Shown in pieces: positions 1-10,000 of a DNA stretch of 34,990 nt. Made by a program: the position numbers and the translations under genes. The number at the start of each line of letters is the position of its first letter. Positions within the stretch are counted from its first letter, which is position 1. Where the stretch lies: assembly GCA_030612365.1 (NCBI GenBank), contig JAUWOA010000011.1, positions 1 to 34,990 on the forward strand, read 5' to 3'. The notes beneath the pieces are model-generated. The model worked only from the letters and a program-made list of their open reading frames with translations, was not told the origin of the DNA and ran no database searches. The stretch comes from Candidatus Thorarchaeota archaeon (lineage in GTDB: Archaea > Asgardarchaeota > Thorarchaeia > Thorarchaeales > Thorarchaeaceae).

Positions 1-1170
1 GACTCGTTGGATAAGGTGTTCCTCAACCGGTACCTCGGACTACCCGTGTTTCTAGTGATAATCTGGTCGATGTTCAATTTCACATTTCAAGCATCGGCTG
101 TCTTCATGGCGATTATCGAGGTGTTCTTTGAATGGATAGGCAGTTATACATCTCAGATTCCAATCCCATGGCTTGCATCCTTGCTCACAGATGGTGTAAT
201 CGGGGGAGTTGGTTTCATACTTGTCTTCGTTCCACCGATAATGTTCATGTACTTTGCAATCTCAGTCCTCGAAGATAGTGGATATCTTGCGAGAGCCGCA
301 TTTGTTATGGACCGTATCATGGTCAGAATGGGCTTACAGGGCAGATCATTCATACCACTTTTGCTGGGATTTGGATGTACTGTGCCAGCTATCATGGCTG
401 CAAGAACAGTGGACGGCGAATCAAACCGAATGACTACAATCCTGGTGAGCCCACTCATGTCATGTGCCGCAAGATTGCCCGTCTATGTATTGATTGCAGG
501 AGTCTTCTTCCCGGACATTGCAGGGACTATTGTATTCCTGCTGTACATCTTGGGGATTGTAATGGCAGTCACTATGGCACTGGTCTTCAAGAAAACCATC
601 TTCAAGGAGGAGTCTACACCATTGCTCATGGAACTCCCAATGTACCAGGTCCCAACGTTTCACGGGTCCATCATCCATATGTGGGAGAGAGCATCGCTCT
701 TCCTGAAGAAAGCAGGAACATATCTTCTGGCAGGGGCCATTATCCTGTGGTTCATATCAAACACTGGTCCCGGTGGGTTTGGTGTGCCTGTTGAGGAGTC
801 CTTCGTTAGCATACTCGGACACCTCTTCGAGCCGATTTTTGCACCGCTCGGTTTCAACTGGCAGATTGTCGCCGCCCTGATCTTCGGCTTGCTGGCAAAG
901 GAAGTAGTCGTTGAAGCAATTGGTGTCATCTACGCAGCTCAAGGAGAGGCTGCATTAGCTGGGGCTTTGGCTGCAAGCATCACCCCAATATCGGCACTCG
1001 CGCTCATGGTGTTTGTCTTACTTTATACTCCCTGTATCGCAGTAATTGGTATAGTAAGAAAGGAAACAGGGTCCAACAAATGGACTGTGTTCTCAGTGGT
1101 GTACCAGACAGTGTTGGCATACGCGGCGGCGCTTGTTGTAGTTGTTGTAGGAGGGTTGTTAGTTGGATAA
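1..1170 (+). CDS. feoB: Ferrous iron transport protein B (FeoB), C-terminal membrane part, truncated at the window's left edge
   Basis: LDKVFLNRYLGLPVF entry to the membrane domain, GFGCTVPAIMAARTV and LLAKEVVVEAIGVIY Gate/FeoB core motifs, multiple TM segments; the reading frame is open to base 1 and the G domain is missing, so the gene starts upstream of the window. Confidence 0.95.
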   Translation, partial: DSLDKVFLNRYLGLPVFLVIIWSMFNFTFQASAVFMAIIEVFFEWIGSYTSQIPIPWLASLLTDGVIGGVGFILVFVPPIMFMYFAISVLEDSGYLARAAFVMDRIMVRMGLQGRSFIPLLLGFGCTVPAIMAARTVDGESNRMTTILVSPLMSCAARLPVYVLIAGVFFPDIAGTIVFLLYILGIVMAVTMALVFKKTIFKEESTPLLMELPMYQVPTFHGSIIHMWERASLFLKKAGTYLLAGAIILWFISNTGPGGFGVPVEESFVSILGHLFEPIFAPLGFNWQIVAALIFGLLAKEVVVEAIGVIYAAQGEAALAGALAASITPISALALMVFVLLYTPCIAVIGIVRKETGSNKWTVFSVVYQTVLAYAAALVVVVVGGLLVG

Positions 1171-1648
1171 GAGTGGAGGTTTTCATTCGAGCACTTCCTC
1201 GGAATTTAAAACTGCGGCCATATACGCTGCGCTTGCTGGCGCATCATACGGCATACTTGGAGTGTTGCAGATTCTCGTGGGAATCGGCATGGTGAATCCC
1301 AACTCGATCATTTACGACCCAATAGGTGGAATAATGCTGGTCGTTGTTGCGCTTGTATTCATCTCCGGAGTTCGTCCTCTACTTGGAGAGGATCAGGAGG
1401 GTTACGCCTACTTGGCTGTTGGATCGATTCTAGGAGGCATTCTTTTCACTCTGCAGCTAATCATCCTAGGGACAAACGCTTTGGGTTGGTGGCTACAACT
1501 TGAAGACTGGAGCGAGTGGATTCTGCTCAGCGACTTAACGCCCGCGCTATTGCTCTTCATTCCAGTTCTCATGATATCGATACCCATGCACAGGGAAAAA
1601 CAAGGGGCGAAAACGCAAACAGATAATGAGAAGGAGGATGTAGACTAG
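1163..1648 (+). CDS. Small multi-TM membrane protein in the feo operon, unknown function
   Basis: TTG start overlapping the feoB stop, GAGGG-type RBS just upstream, about 4 hydrophobic segments, stop abuts the next gene. Confidence 0.7.
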   Translation: MDKSGGFHSSTSSEFKTAAIYAALAGASYGILGVLQILVGIGMVNPNSIIYDPIGGIMLVVVALVFISGVRPLLGEDQEGYAYLAVGSILGGILFTLQLIILGTNALGWWLQLEDWSEWILLSDLTPALLLFIPVLMISIPMHREKQGAKTQTDNEKEDVD

Positions 1649-1911
1649 TGCTCAAGAAGATACTGCAGATAATAGTGAACGACGGTATCCTCTACAAGAG
1701 AGAGATGGCTGAACGTGTAGGAGTGCAGACGGAAACCCTAGATGATATGTTGAAGATTCTGCTTGAGAGAGGCTACCTCAGGCTCTCTGAATGTGGGATT
1801 TCTGAGAAGGTCGTTTGTTCGAGTTGTCCATCTGCAGGCAGCTGCAACACCGGGGTGTCAGGACAAGCATACTACGTAACTGCAGTGGGCAGGAAGTATG
1901 CACAGCATTAG
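1648..1911 (+). CDS. FeoC-like winged-helix protein with Cys cluster
   Basis: 87 aa; N-terminal HTH (LLKKILQIIVNDGILYKREMAERVGVQTETLDDMLKILLERGYL) followed by CSSCPSAGSC, typical of FeoC-like proteins; position directly after feoB and membrane protein. Confidence 0.8.
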   Translation: MLKKILQIIVNDGILYKREMAERVGVQTETLDDMLKILLERGYLRLSECGISEKVVCSSCPSAGSCNTGVSGQAYYVTAVGRKYAQH

Positions 1912-2419
1912 GGAGGGAATGGCGATTATTCACGGAAAGATTAAGGCGACCAATCGAAGCAGAGCCGATTCGAGGCTTACAAGAACCCTTCAGGAGTACA
2001 TCAAGACAATTCACATTCTTGAAAAAGAGAAGGGTTCAGCCGCAGTATCAGATATAGCTAGCTCATTGGATGTGAAGGCGCCAAGTGTAACCTCTGCCCT
2101 CAAGAGATTGCATGACCTAGGAATGGTCAAGTACAAACCCTACAAAAGTGTAACCCTGACTGTTCAAGGGCAAAAAATAGGTGAATACCTTGAGAGGGTT
2201 CATACCATACTGAAGGATTTCTTTCTGTTCATAGGCATTGAAGAGGAGATAGCAAGCATAGACGCTTGTGAGATCGAGCACATCACTCATCCCGAAACAA
2301 TCGATCGGGTTACCAAGTTCGTTGAATTCATCCAGACAGCTCCCAAGAAACCGAAATGGCTGAAGCACTTTGAGGAGTTCGCTGCGACCGGCGACCGTCC
2401 GAAAGACTGCAATTGTTAA
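1898..2419 (+). CDS. DtxR/MntR-family metal-dependent transcriptional regulator (start may be 1919)
   Basis: RTLQEYIKTIHILEKEKGSAAVSDIASSLDVKAPSVTSALKRLHDLGMVKYKPYKSVTLT HTH plus dimerisation domain ICxxEHxxxxET-like (DACEIEHITHPETIDRVTKFVEFI). Confidence 0.9.
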   Translation: MHSIREGMAIIHGKIKATNRSRADSRLTRTLQEYIKTIHILEKEKGSAAVSDIASSLDVKAPSVTSALKRLHDLGMVKYKPYKSVTLTVQGQKIGEYLERVHTILKDFFLFIGIEEEIASIDACEIEHITHPETIDRVTKFVEFIQTAPKKPKWLKHFEEFAATGDRPKDCNC

Positions 2420-2449
2420 AACAGTCACTTGAGAAAAGGCAGTCCGAGG

Positions 2450-2467
2450 GCGAAATCCTGCTTTCGC
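2450..2467 (+). terminator. Small perfect hairpin (GCGAAA-tcctgc-TTTCGC) 30 nt after the dtxR-like stop; possible terminator
   Basis: 6-bp perfect inverted repeat read directly; no strong T tract, so the function is uncertain. Confidence 0.3.
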
Positions 2468-2546
2468 AATGCTTAATAGCGAATAGTACCAACAGCGGAT
2501 ACGGGGAGCGGGAAACGGTTAGATTGGGTGCTATCCGAGCGTAAAA

Positions 2547-2587
2547 CGAAAGATTTTTAAGTGTGAATGTGGTTCTATATATAAGTG
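2547..2587 (+). promoter_or_regulatory. Archaeal promoter region for the TFB gene (two candidate BRE/TATA elements)
   Basis: cgaaagATTTTTAA (about 2547-2560) and ttcTATATATAAG (about 2573-2585), 140-180 nt upstream of the TFB ATG. Confidence 0.5.
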
Positions 2588-2725
2588 TAACGGATTCGAC
2601 GGGGCCTAGCAGAATCTGACCGATTTCTTGCGTCAAAACACCACCAAAATGGAACCGCAACGGATGCTATTGATTGGTACAGTGCTGGCTAGAGTCCTAA
2701 GATCCGAGGGAGAGGTAATAAAAAG

Positions 2726-3688
2726 ATGGCATCAAATATCAACCGCACAGAAAAACGTGGGAATCGCGCACGCAGCAAATCCGGTTTCACGTGTTCAGAG
2801 TGCGGAGGGACCGAGGTTGTACAGGATCTTGAGAAGGGGGAGAGGATCTGCGCCCAGTGTGGTCTTGTGATCAGTGATCACAGAATAGACACAGGCCCAG
2901 AGTGGAGAGCATTCACAGCTGATGAGAAGGATGCACGTTCGAGGACTGGAGCACCAACGAACTATGCTATCCACGATAAGGGTCTCTCAACCATGATTGA
3001 TTGGCGAGACCATGACTCACAGGGCAAGCGATTCACGGCCAAGAAGAGGTCAGAAATCTACAGACTTCGCAAGTGGCAGATTCGAACAAGGGTTCACAGC
3101 TCTGTGGATAGAAATCTAGCACAAGCCATGAGCGAACTTGATAGGCTGGCTTCACAACTTGGACTTACAAGGAGCATCAAAGAGCTTGCTGCGCTTCTGT
3201 ACAGAAAGCTCATAATTCGAAGGCTCGCTCGCAGCAGATCAATCGACGCTATGGTCGGAGCAGCAATCTATGCCGCATGCAGACTAAGAATCGCTCCAAG
3301 GTCGCTCGAAGAGATATCAAGGCACTCGCGTGTGACCAAGAAGAAGATTGGGCAGCACTACAGGCTTCTTGTTGAAAAGCTTGGACTGAGAATGCCTGTT
3401 TCAGAGCCTGCCAACTATGTTCCAAGATTCATCACGCAACTTGGCCTTCCTGGCAAAGTTCAGCGCCGGGTCCTTGAAATCCTTGAAGAAGCAAAGAAGC
3501 AGAGAAGCCTCATTACAGGGAGAGACCCCAGAGGACTCGCAGCTGCCGCGATCTATATCGCATCTATCTTAGAAGACAGCAGAGTTACCCAGCGCGATAT
3601 CGCAATGGCTGCGGGAGTCACTGAAGTGACTGTTAGAAATAGGTACAAAGAGCTGGTGAGAAGGCTCAACATCACAATGGCTCCATAG
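2726..3688 (+). CDS. tfb: Transcription initiation factor IIB (TFB)
   Basis: N-terminal zinc ribbon CSECGGTEVVQDLEKGERICAQCGLV, B-reader/linker DTGPEWRAFTADE, two cyclin-like repeats (AAIYAACRLRIAPRSLEEIS; AAAIYIASILEDSRVTQRDIA). Confidence 0.98.
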   Translation: MASNINRTEKRGNRARSKSGFTCSECGGTEVVQDLEKGERICAQCGLVISDHRIDTGPEWRAFTADEKDARSRTGAPTNYAIHDKGLSTMIDWRDHDSQGKRFTAKKRSEIYRLRKWQIRTRVHSSVDRNLAQAMSELDRLASQLGLTRSIKELAALLYRKLIIRRLARSRSIDAMVGAAIYAACRLRIAPRSLEEISRHSRVTKKKIGQHYRLLVEKLGLRMPVSEPANYVPRFITQLGLPGKVQRRVLEILEEAKKQRSLITGRDPRGLAAAAIYIASILEDSRVTQRDIAMAAGVTEVTVRNRYKELVRRLNITMAP

Positions 3689-3697
3689 AGTTGAGTG

Positions 3698-3718
3698 GGC
3701 TGCAGTATAGCTGCAGCC
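3698..3718. terminator. Perfect hairpin GGCTGCAG-tatag-CTGCAGCC between the convergent TFB and Nudix genes
   Basis: 8-bp perfect inverted repeat, 5-nt loop, in the 66-bp convergent intergenic gap. Confidence 0.5.
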
Positions 3719-3754
3719 GACCTCTCTATTCTCTGCAATACTGGGTCAGACACA

Positions 3755-4441
3755 TCAAAGACCAAGCTCGTCTATTCTCTCGAAGAATGATTTAGTGAGA
3801 AATGCTCGGTACTTGAAGCCACCCCAACCAGACTCTTCCATGAGACGAGTTATTTCACCCAGCATCTCCTCACGAGTAACGACTCTGATGTCAAAGATCT
3901 CGTGCGTGTCAATGGGCTTCATCTCACCGCCAGTTACCTCAACTAAGAAAACCAACGACCGCCATGGTATAATTCCATCACTGCACACTACATCCAAGGT
4001 AAGGTCTAGGACGAATCTGATGAGCTGTATATCGAGTCCGGTTTCCTCGTACATCTCACGTACAGCCGCCTTCCGCAAGGATTCTCCAAGATTGGCACCT
4101 CCTGATGGGGCTCTGAAGATTCCTGATTCTGCATAGCCTGGTTTCTGTATTCCAACGTAACCCCCATCAAAGGGAATGAAACACGTTACGTCATGGTATC
4201 GATTCTTGGAAGCGCTTCGTCTTACAAGCTCACACTCGAACTCAGCGAAATCCGCTCTAAAATGAAGGCGTTTGGGTTCTCCGTATTCGGTGATGATAGA
4301 ATCGAGTTCAGCAGGGTCTATGTCGTTCAGTTGTCTCGCCACTAGGAACGCATTCTGAAGCAGAGAAAAGGATTGTGTACCTCGACATACTTTTACGTGT
4401 TCGCGCAATATATTCAATGCGTCCAAGCGAGGAAGTGGCAT
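3755..4441 (-). CDS. Nudix hydrolase
   Basis: Nudix box GANLGESLRKAAVREMYEETGLD matches GX5EX7REUXEEXGU. Confidence 0.92.
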   Translation of the reverse strand: MPLPRLDALNILREHVKVCRGTQSFSLLQNAFLVARQLNDIDPAELDSIITEYGEPKRLHFRADFAEFECELVRRSASKNRYHDVTCFIPFDGGYVGIQKPGYAESGIFRAPSGGANLGESLRKAAVREMYEETGLDIQLIRFVLDLTLDVVCSDGIIPWRSLVFLVEVTGGEMKPIDTHEIFDIRVVTREEMLGEITRLMEESGWGGFKYRAFLTKSFFERIDELGL

Positions 4442-4443
4442 TT

Positions 4444-4977
4444 ATGGATAAGAAAATGGGAGGCATACTAGTCCGAACGCACATCGGCACTATTACTGCA
4501 TTAAGTGTTGATGCAGTTGTTAATGCCGCCAACTCAGATTTATGGATGGGTTCTGGTGTTGCTGGTGCCATCAAAAGAAAGGGGGGCGATATCATAGAGC
4601 AAGAAGCGATGGCTCAAGGACCCATTAAGCCAGGCGAGGCAGTCATCACCAGTGCAGGAACACTCTCAGCAAAATATGTAGTTCATTGCGTGGGAATGGC
4701 TCCAGGAAAACCCGCCACGTATGACAGCGTCAAGTCATCTGTTCGCGAAGCGCTTAGATTGGCCACTGAGAATGAATTGACATCAATTGCATTTCCAGCA
4801 ATCGGAGCAGGTGTCGGGGGACTCTCCAAGGAACAATCCGCGAAGGCTGTTATTGAGGCGATCGAGGATTATTCAACCAGCGCAGGTTCCGTCAATGAAG
4901 TGGTTCTTGTATCGTTAAGTCCTGAAGTGAACGGCGCATTTGAGGGGGCATTAAAGTTCACGGGGGCAGGGATGTGA
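4444..4977 (+). CDS. Macro-domain (ADP-ribose-binding / deacetylase-like) protein
   Basis: VDAVVNAANSDLWMGSGVAGAIKRKGG and IAFPAIGAGVGGLSKEQSA macro-domain loops. ATG at 4444 preferred over the ORF-track start 4375, which lies inside the divergent Nudix gene. Confidence 0.93.
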   Translation: MDKKMGGILVRTHIGTITALSVDAVVNAANSDLWMGSGVAGAIKRKGGDIIEQEAMAQGPIKPGEAVITSAGTLSAKYVVHCVGMAPGKPATYDSVKSSVREALRLATENELTSIAFPAIGAGVGGLSKEQSAKAVIEAIEDYSTSAGSVNEVVLVSLSPEVNGAFEGALKFTGAGM

Positions 4978-5462
4978 AAGAGGAATGGATGATTGGCAAC
5001 ATCTCTGTATCAATCTCGCTGGGCCGTGCGGATGACACGGATCTTGGTTTAGTCGTCAAGGCAAAGGACATTCAGGTGGGCACGAACACAGGAGGTCCAA
5101 GCGGCCACCTTGGGAGCTTTGGGATAACAATCCAAGAAGCCACATCATCTGAGAATGTAGAGCACTGGCCGAGCGTTTCAATGACCGATCCGGGTCGACG
5201 GGCAATAATCTATGACGCGACCAGCAAAGCTCTGCGGACTGCAGAGGGTCTCGAGGTCAAGGAAGTCGGATTCTTCACAATGGGACTGGAAGTCGGAAGA
5301 ATTCCCACATGGGAAACTGCAGAGGAGATTGTGAAGGCAGTTCATGCCCATGCCAAGAACGCAGAAAGCGTGGAGAGAATCGCCCTTGTGGCAAGCTCAC
5401 CCACGCAGGTTTCGTCGTTTCAATACGCGCTTGACAACATCAAGACAATCACCTATGAATGA
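4974..5462 (+). CDS. Divergent macro-like protein (degenerate paralogue of the preceding gene)
   Basis: GTG start overlapping the upstream stop (ATGTGA). C-terminal half aligns by eye to the neighbour (VKEVGFFTMGLEVGRIPTWETAEEIVKAVHAH.. vs LTSIAFPAIGAGVGGLSKEQSAKAVIEAIEDY..), but the NAAN loop is absent. Confidence 0.75.
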   Translation: MKEEWMIGNISVSISLGRADDTDLGLVVKAKDIQVGTNTGGPSGHLGSFGITIQEATSSENVEHWPSVSMTDPGRRAIIYDATSKALRTAEGLEVKEVGFFTMGLEVGRIPTWETAEEIVKAVHAHAKNAESVERIALVASSPTQVSSFQYALDNIKTITYE

Positions 5463-5517
5463 GCCAAGGGCGAACTGCCCTGGACCACTGCTTGAGATTA
5501 GTGGATGAAGGAGGGAT

Positions 5518-6879
5518 TCAGATCTTCAGCCTGCGTCTAGCCGCTTCCGCAGATGTGACCAGCGGATCCCATGTGTCGCAAATCGCAGGCGCGTAGCAAT
5601 TCTCCATGTCAAATAGGTCAGCCGCAGTTATCTTGTGCTGAATTCCGAGAGTAATCACATTGATTCTCATCGCAGCGTCTTCAAGACTCACAATCTGGCC
5701 GCCCACGAGCTTCCCTGTGCCCTTCTCATAGAACGTCTTCACCTTGATATCTTTCCCACCAGCATAGTAATGGGGCTTGGTGCTTCCTTTAACTGAGCCC
5801 TTGACGATCTCTACTTCGAAGATTTTAGCAGTATGTTCAATGAAGCCTGTGCTGGCAACTTCAAGTCCGAACAATTTAGTGACCTTTGCTCCAACAATTC
5901 CAGGGAACTTCACGTCACCACCTGCAGCATTGATTCCTGCAACACGTGCTTGTCTTACTGCAACAGTTCCGAGACCACCAGGAACGGGTTTTCTCGTCAT
6001 GAATCCGACATTCTCGGAACAATCACCAACGGCATAGACATCCTTCAGGTTCGTCATCATTCGTTCGTTAGTCTTAATGCCCCTTGTTGTGCCAATCTCC
6101 GCTCCGATTGATGCTGCAAGATCGGTGACAGCTCGCACACCAGTCGATACAACGACTATGTCAGCAGGTATCTCCTCTGTTTCCTGAGTTTCCCTGTTTT
6201 GAATCACTACGGTGCGGGGCGTTTCATCACCAGTAATCTCTTGGGCGGCAGTATTGGTAAGTATCTTCAGACCGTGCTCTTTGCAATGGTCCTCTACAAT
6301 ACTTGCCATATCGGGATCAACCATCGCCAGTAGGATGTTAGGAAGGAATTCAACAACGGTCACGTTGACACCTTTCTCGTGGAATGCTTCTGCAGCCTCC
6401 ATACCAACAAGGCCACCGCCAATGATGACGGCGTTCTTTGTTTTGCCAACTTCTGCGGCAAGGGCTTTGGCGTCGTCCAGAGTTCTTAGGCCGTACACGC
6501 GCTTCTTGTCGAGCCCCTTTATCGGAGGGTCAGCGTTTCGTGCACCAGTTGCGAAGACCAGAACACCATATCCACAGCTGCCCGAACCCTCTGGGCTATC
6601 GTAGAACAATGTCTTGGTCTTGTGATCAATCTTTGTAACTGATGTACCAAACTTGGCGTCAATCTTGAGTCCGGACCAGCTGTCAACCGGCATAAGGATA
6701 AGATCGTCGAATGTCTTTACTTTTCCAGAAATCGTGTAAGGAAGGCCACATCGGGAATACTGAGAGTACGGTTCCTTGTTGAAAATTGAGATTCCTACTT
6801 TCCGATTGAACTTCCTTGCCTGCATTGCGACAGTTGCGCCAGCGGCACCACATCCAATAATTGCGATTTGGTCAACCAT
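5518..6879 (-). CDS. FAD-dependent pyridine nucleotide-disulfide oxidoreductase, CoA-disulfide reductase / NADH oxidase type
   Basis: IIGCGAAGATVAMQARKF FAD site; single redox Cys in YSRCGLPYTISG; NAD site VIIGGGLVGMEAAEAFHEKGVNVTVVE; DVYAVGDCSE C-terminal FAD motif. Confidence 0.92.
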   Translation of the reverse strand: MVDQIAIIGCGAAGATVAMQARKFNRKVGISIFNKEPYSQYSRCGLPYTISGKVKTFDDLILMPVDSWSGLKIDAKFGTSVTKIDHKTKTLFYDSPEGSGSCGYGVLVFATGARNADPPIKGLDKKRVYGLRTLDDAKALAAEVGKTKNAVIIGGGLVGMEAAEAFHEKGVNVTVVEFLPNILLAMVDPDMASIVEDHCKEHGLKILTNTAAQEITGDETPRTVVIQNRETQETEEIPADIVVVSTGVRAVTDLAASIGAEIGTTRGIKTNERMMTNLKDVYAVGDCSENVGFMTRKPVPGGLGTVAVRQARVAGINAAGGDVKFPGIVGAKVTKLFGLEVASTGFIEHTAKIFEVEIVKGSVKGSTKPHYYAGGKDIKVKTFYEKGTGKLVGGQIVSLEDAAMRINVITLGIQHKITAADLFDMENCYAPAICDTWDPLVTSAEAARRRLKI

Positions 6880-7043
6880 TGCTTAACACTCCGAGAATAA
6901 TTGGAGCAGTAGTGAGCTCTGCTCGGCAAATGCATGAACTTCAATCTTTGGGAATCCACATGTTGAAGATATTTCACAGGGAATGAATAAAAGGCAGGAT
7001 TCCCAATGCCAACCAATATCTGTGTCATAGATGGTGAAAGATA

Positions 7044-10000
7044 ATGTTCGCGTCATCGAGGGGTTCCAATTCTTCTAAATCGTTTCAAAGTGTTTTCAAG
7101 CCAACTAGCCGTCCGTTTACAGTAGGACATCTCCATCTTGTTGGAGGGTTCTTAGTTGTGATGATTCTGCTAATCATGACAGCGGCGGCACTAGCATCTG
7201 GCCCATCGCAAATGGAGAATCGAATTCTGCTTTCACCTGAGGAGCATATAATGACTGAAATCTCCGGTAATCTCATTAAAACCAGTTTGCCCGATTCGTA
7301 CGCTGTGGCTGTCGGCAGGGTTGGGGGTTTCCGAGGCTTCGGTTATGTACACGATGAAGAAGATGTGTTCTACTTCGTTGATCCAGTTCAAGACAGCATC
7401 ATTAACCAATCGTTGCCGGCCAGTACAGCATCAGGCTCATTCTCTCTTATGGGGGCGGACATTGACAGTGACAACAACACCGAATTCCTCTACATCAATA
7501 GGCCACTGTCGGGTGACTGGGAACTTGTTGTTGTCGATATGGATGCAGGAAGCTGGAACAACTACTCGATGACTGGATTGATATCGCCGTCCATTGTCGG
7601 AACTGGAGACTTCAACGGTGACGGTCAAACTGACGTTGCAGTGAGAGGGGTGACTATGACACTGCTAAATCAAATACGCATGATAGACCTGCAAGCAGAA
7701 ACAACAATAGGATCATTCACAACTCCTCTAACCGAATCACTGTCTTACATCGAGGTCGGGAGATTCTCCAATCCACTAGAAGATCAGTTAGCGGTTAGGG
7801 TTGGAAGCGTCAACCTCAGCATAGTGCACGGGAATGGAACACTATCGCACAGCATTTTGCATACATCAGTCATCCGCGATATTGAAACCATAGAATACCA
7901 AGGGGAATTTGATGATGTGGCAGCTGTTGACAGCGCGGGCCGGGTAATGGTGTTCAAAGGCGCTGACCTTGTTCAGGAATACATGAATGCAGTGGGTCCA
8001 GCTACTGGGGCGTATTATCTAGGGGTAGGTACCTTCAGCAATGACACGCAGGACGATCTTGTCGTGATTTCCGACTCTAGTCAGACAGCCTATTTCGTGA
8101 ACGGGAGTGACGGGACTGTCATGCGGTATACGGAACAGATTGATGGAGGCAGCATGCGGCAAGCCACGGGATACATCGACGCTGATAATATCACAGACCT
8201 CGCAGCGCTTCGATCTTCCGGGAACCCCTGTCTAGTCAGAGGTAGTGAGGGAATCATTGCGTACACTGAAACTCTTATTGATAATCCATCGCGAGTTCTC
8301 ACATTCGATGTCAACGGTGACAGCCGCGACGATATTGTGATTGCTGTTTCTAGCGATGTCTACACTCTTCTCAGCGATGCCGACCCACCAGAACTGACTC
8401 CAGCGGCACCGTCGCCTTTGCATCCCACAGTGCTTGACCCTTTTGTTGAGCTTGAGGTTCAGGTCAATGAGGTGTCTGAGATCGAGCTGGCAAACATCTA
8501 CTTGAGGAAAACAGGCGATATGAACTGGACCCAACCTCATGATGGCATGTTCTCTTCAGAGGACGGAACCTCCTATTTCGCGTTTCTTGTAGGTTTGCCA
8601 GCAGGTCAGTATGAATACTACATGGACTTTCAAGATGCCTACCTCAATATCGCGGAATACGGTAACCAAACCAATCCGAACACGTTAGAGATGACCGGAC
8701 ATCTGGCCTGGGAGTACGAAAAATCCTCAGAGCTATTCATATCGGTTTTGACGCCCCTAATGGATCTAGGCAATCTGTCAGACGGGAGTTCTGTGCTATA
8801 CACTCTGGAACCCTCTGCTGTGGATGAGCTGCTTCTTAGTCAGTACGATACGATGGGGGCTCTGCTCAACTCTACGACTATCCCCTATCCCAGTGGATAC
8901 GGCTACGCCCTCCACACAGGACTGATTGATGATGATAATGTCCTAGACCCGGTCGTGGCGCTAACAGCAGGTGACGACACGTACGCTCATGTCCTATTCG
9001 GAAACAACTTCACACTTCACTTCATATCAGCACCATCCCCAAATTACATCAAGGGTCTTAGATACTCTGAGGTCTACGACTATGACGCAGACGGTCGTGA
9101 CGAGCTTGTCCTTCTGGATGACGCCGGGGATTACTCATTGAACTGCATGGAAACTAATGGAACATGGTCGTCAACTGCGCTAACATCGCCGACATCAAAC
9201 GAGCTGAGGCCACGATCCTACGCGATATCTACCGTTGCGACTCAAGGTAGTTACATGTGCATCGAGCGTAGCGAATCGCTGGTTGAAGTCTATCGCCTCG
9301 ACAAATTGGGCTTTGTTAGTGCCCTTGCTGTTCCGCTTGGAAGCTACACGAGTGTTGAGATAGATATCTTGACATCGTTCACCAATGGTTCTGGAATCCC
9401 CAACAGGTTTGCCATGGGATGCACCTACTGGGATGGAACAGACCCAACAACGGCCATCTTTATCTTTGACGCATCTACGACCGACCTCTCGACTGCCACA
9501 ATGTATGAAATCAGCAACATGGACCTCTCTTCACTGTACTCGTGGGACATCGATAACGATACTCTTGACGAGCTCTTCTTGCTGTCCGAGGGGGGCGAGT
9601 TGATGTTAGGTCACCTAGATACATCGATGACAATTGACTGGACTGCAAATGTCAGCAGCTCCACACTTCTTAGCTGGATGAGCGCTGACTTCGACGGTGA
9701 TTCCGAGGAGGAGATTATACTCTTCACTGATGAAGATGAGCGCCTGACCGCTGTATCAAAGCTTGGAGAAGTCGAAAGAGAGGTTAGAGTGGGTGAAGTT
9801 CACAACCCGGTTCTAATTGATAGCGTGGATCTTGGAGATGGATTGGAGATAGCATCATTCCCGTTGGTTGATCAGGGTGGTATGAAGTTCGGGGTCGTAA
9901 GAGACCTTGACTGGTTCTACAGAATGAGTGTAGTGATTGCATACTCTTCTGCTGACCTCATTCAGGGCGATCAAATGGTTGTCACCGGCAGCGTGAAGAA

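Noticed and set aside
375-794. 139-aa + strand ORF inside feoB
   Set aside because: Out-of-frame within a well-supported feoB reading frame.
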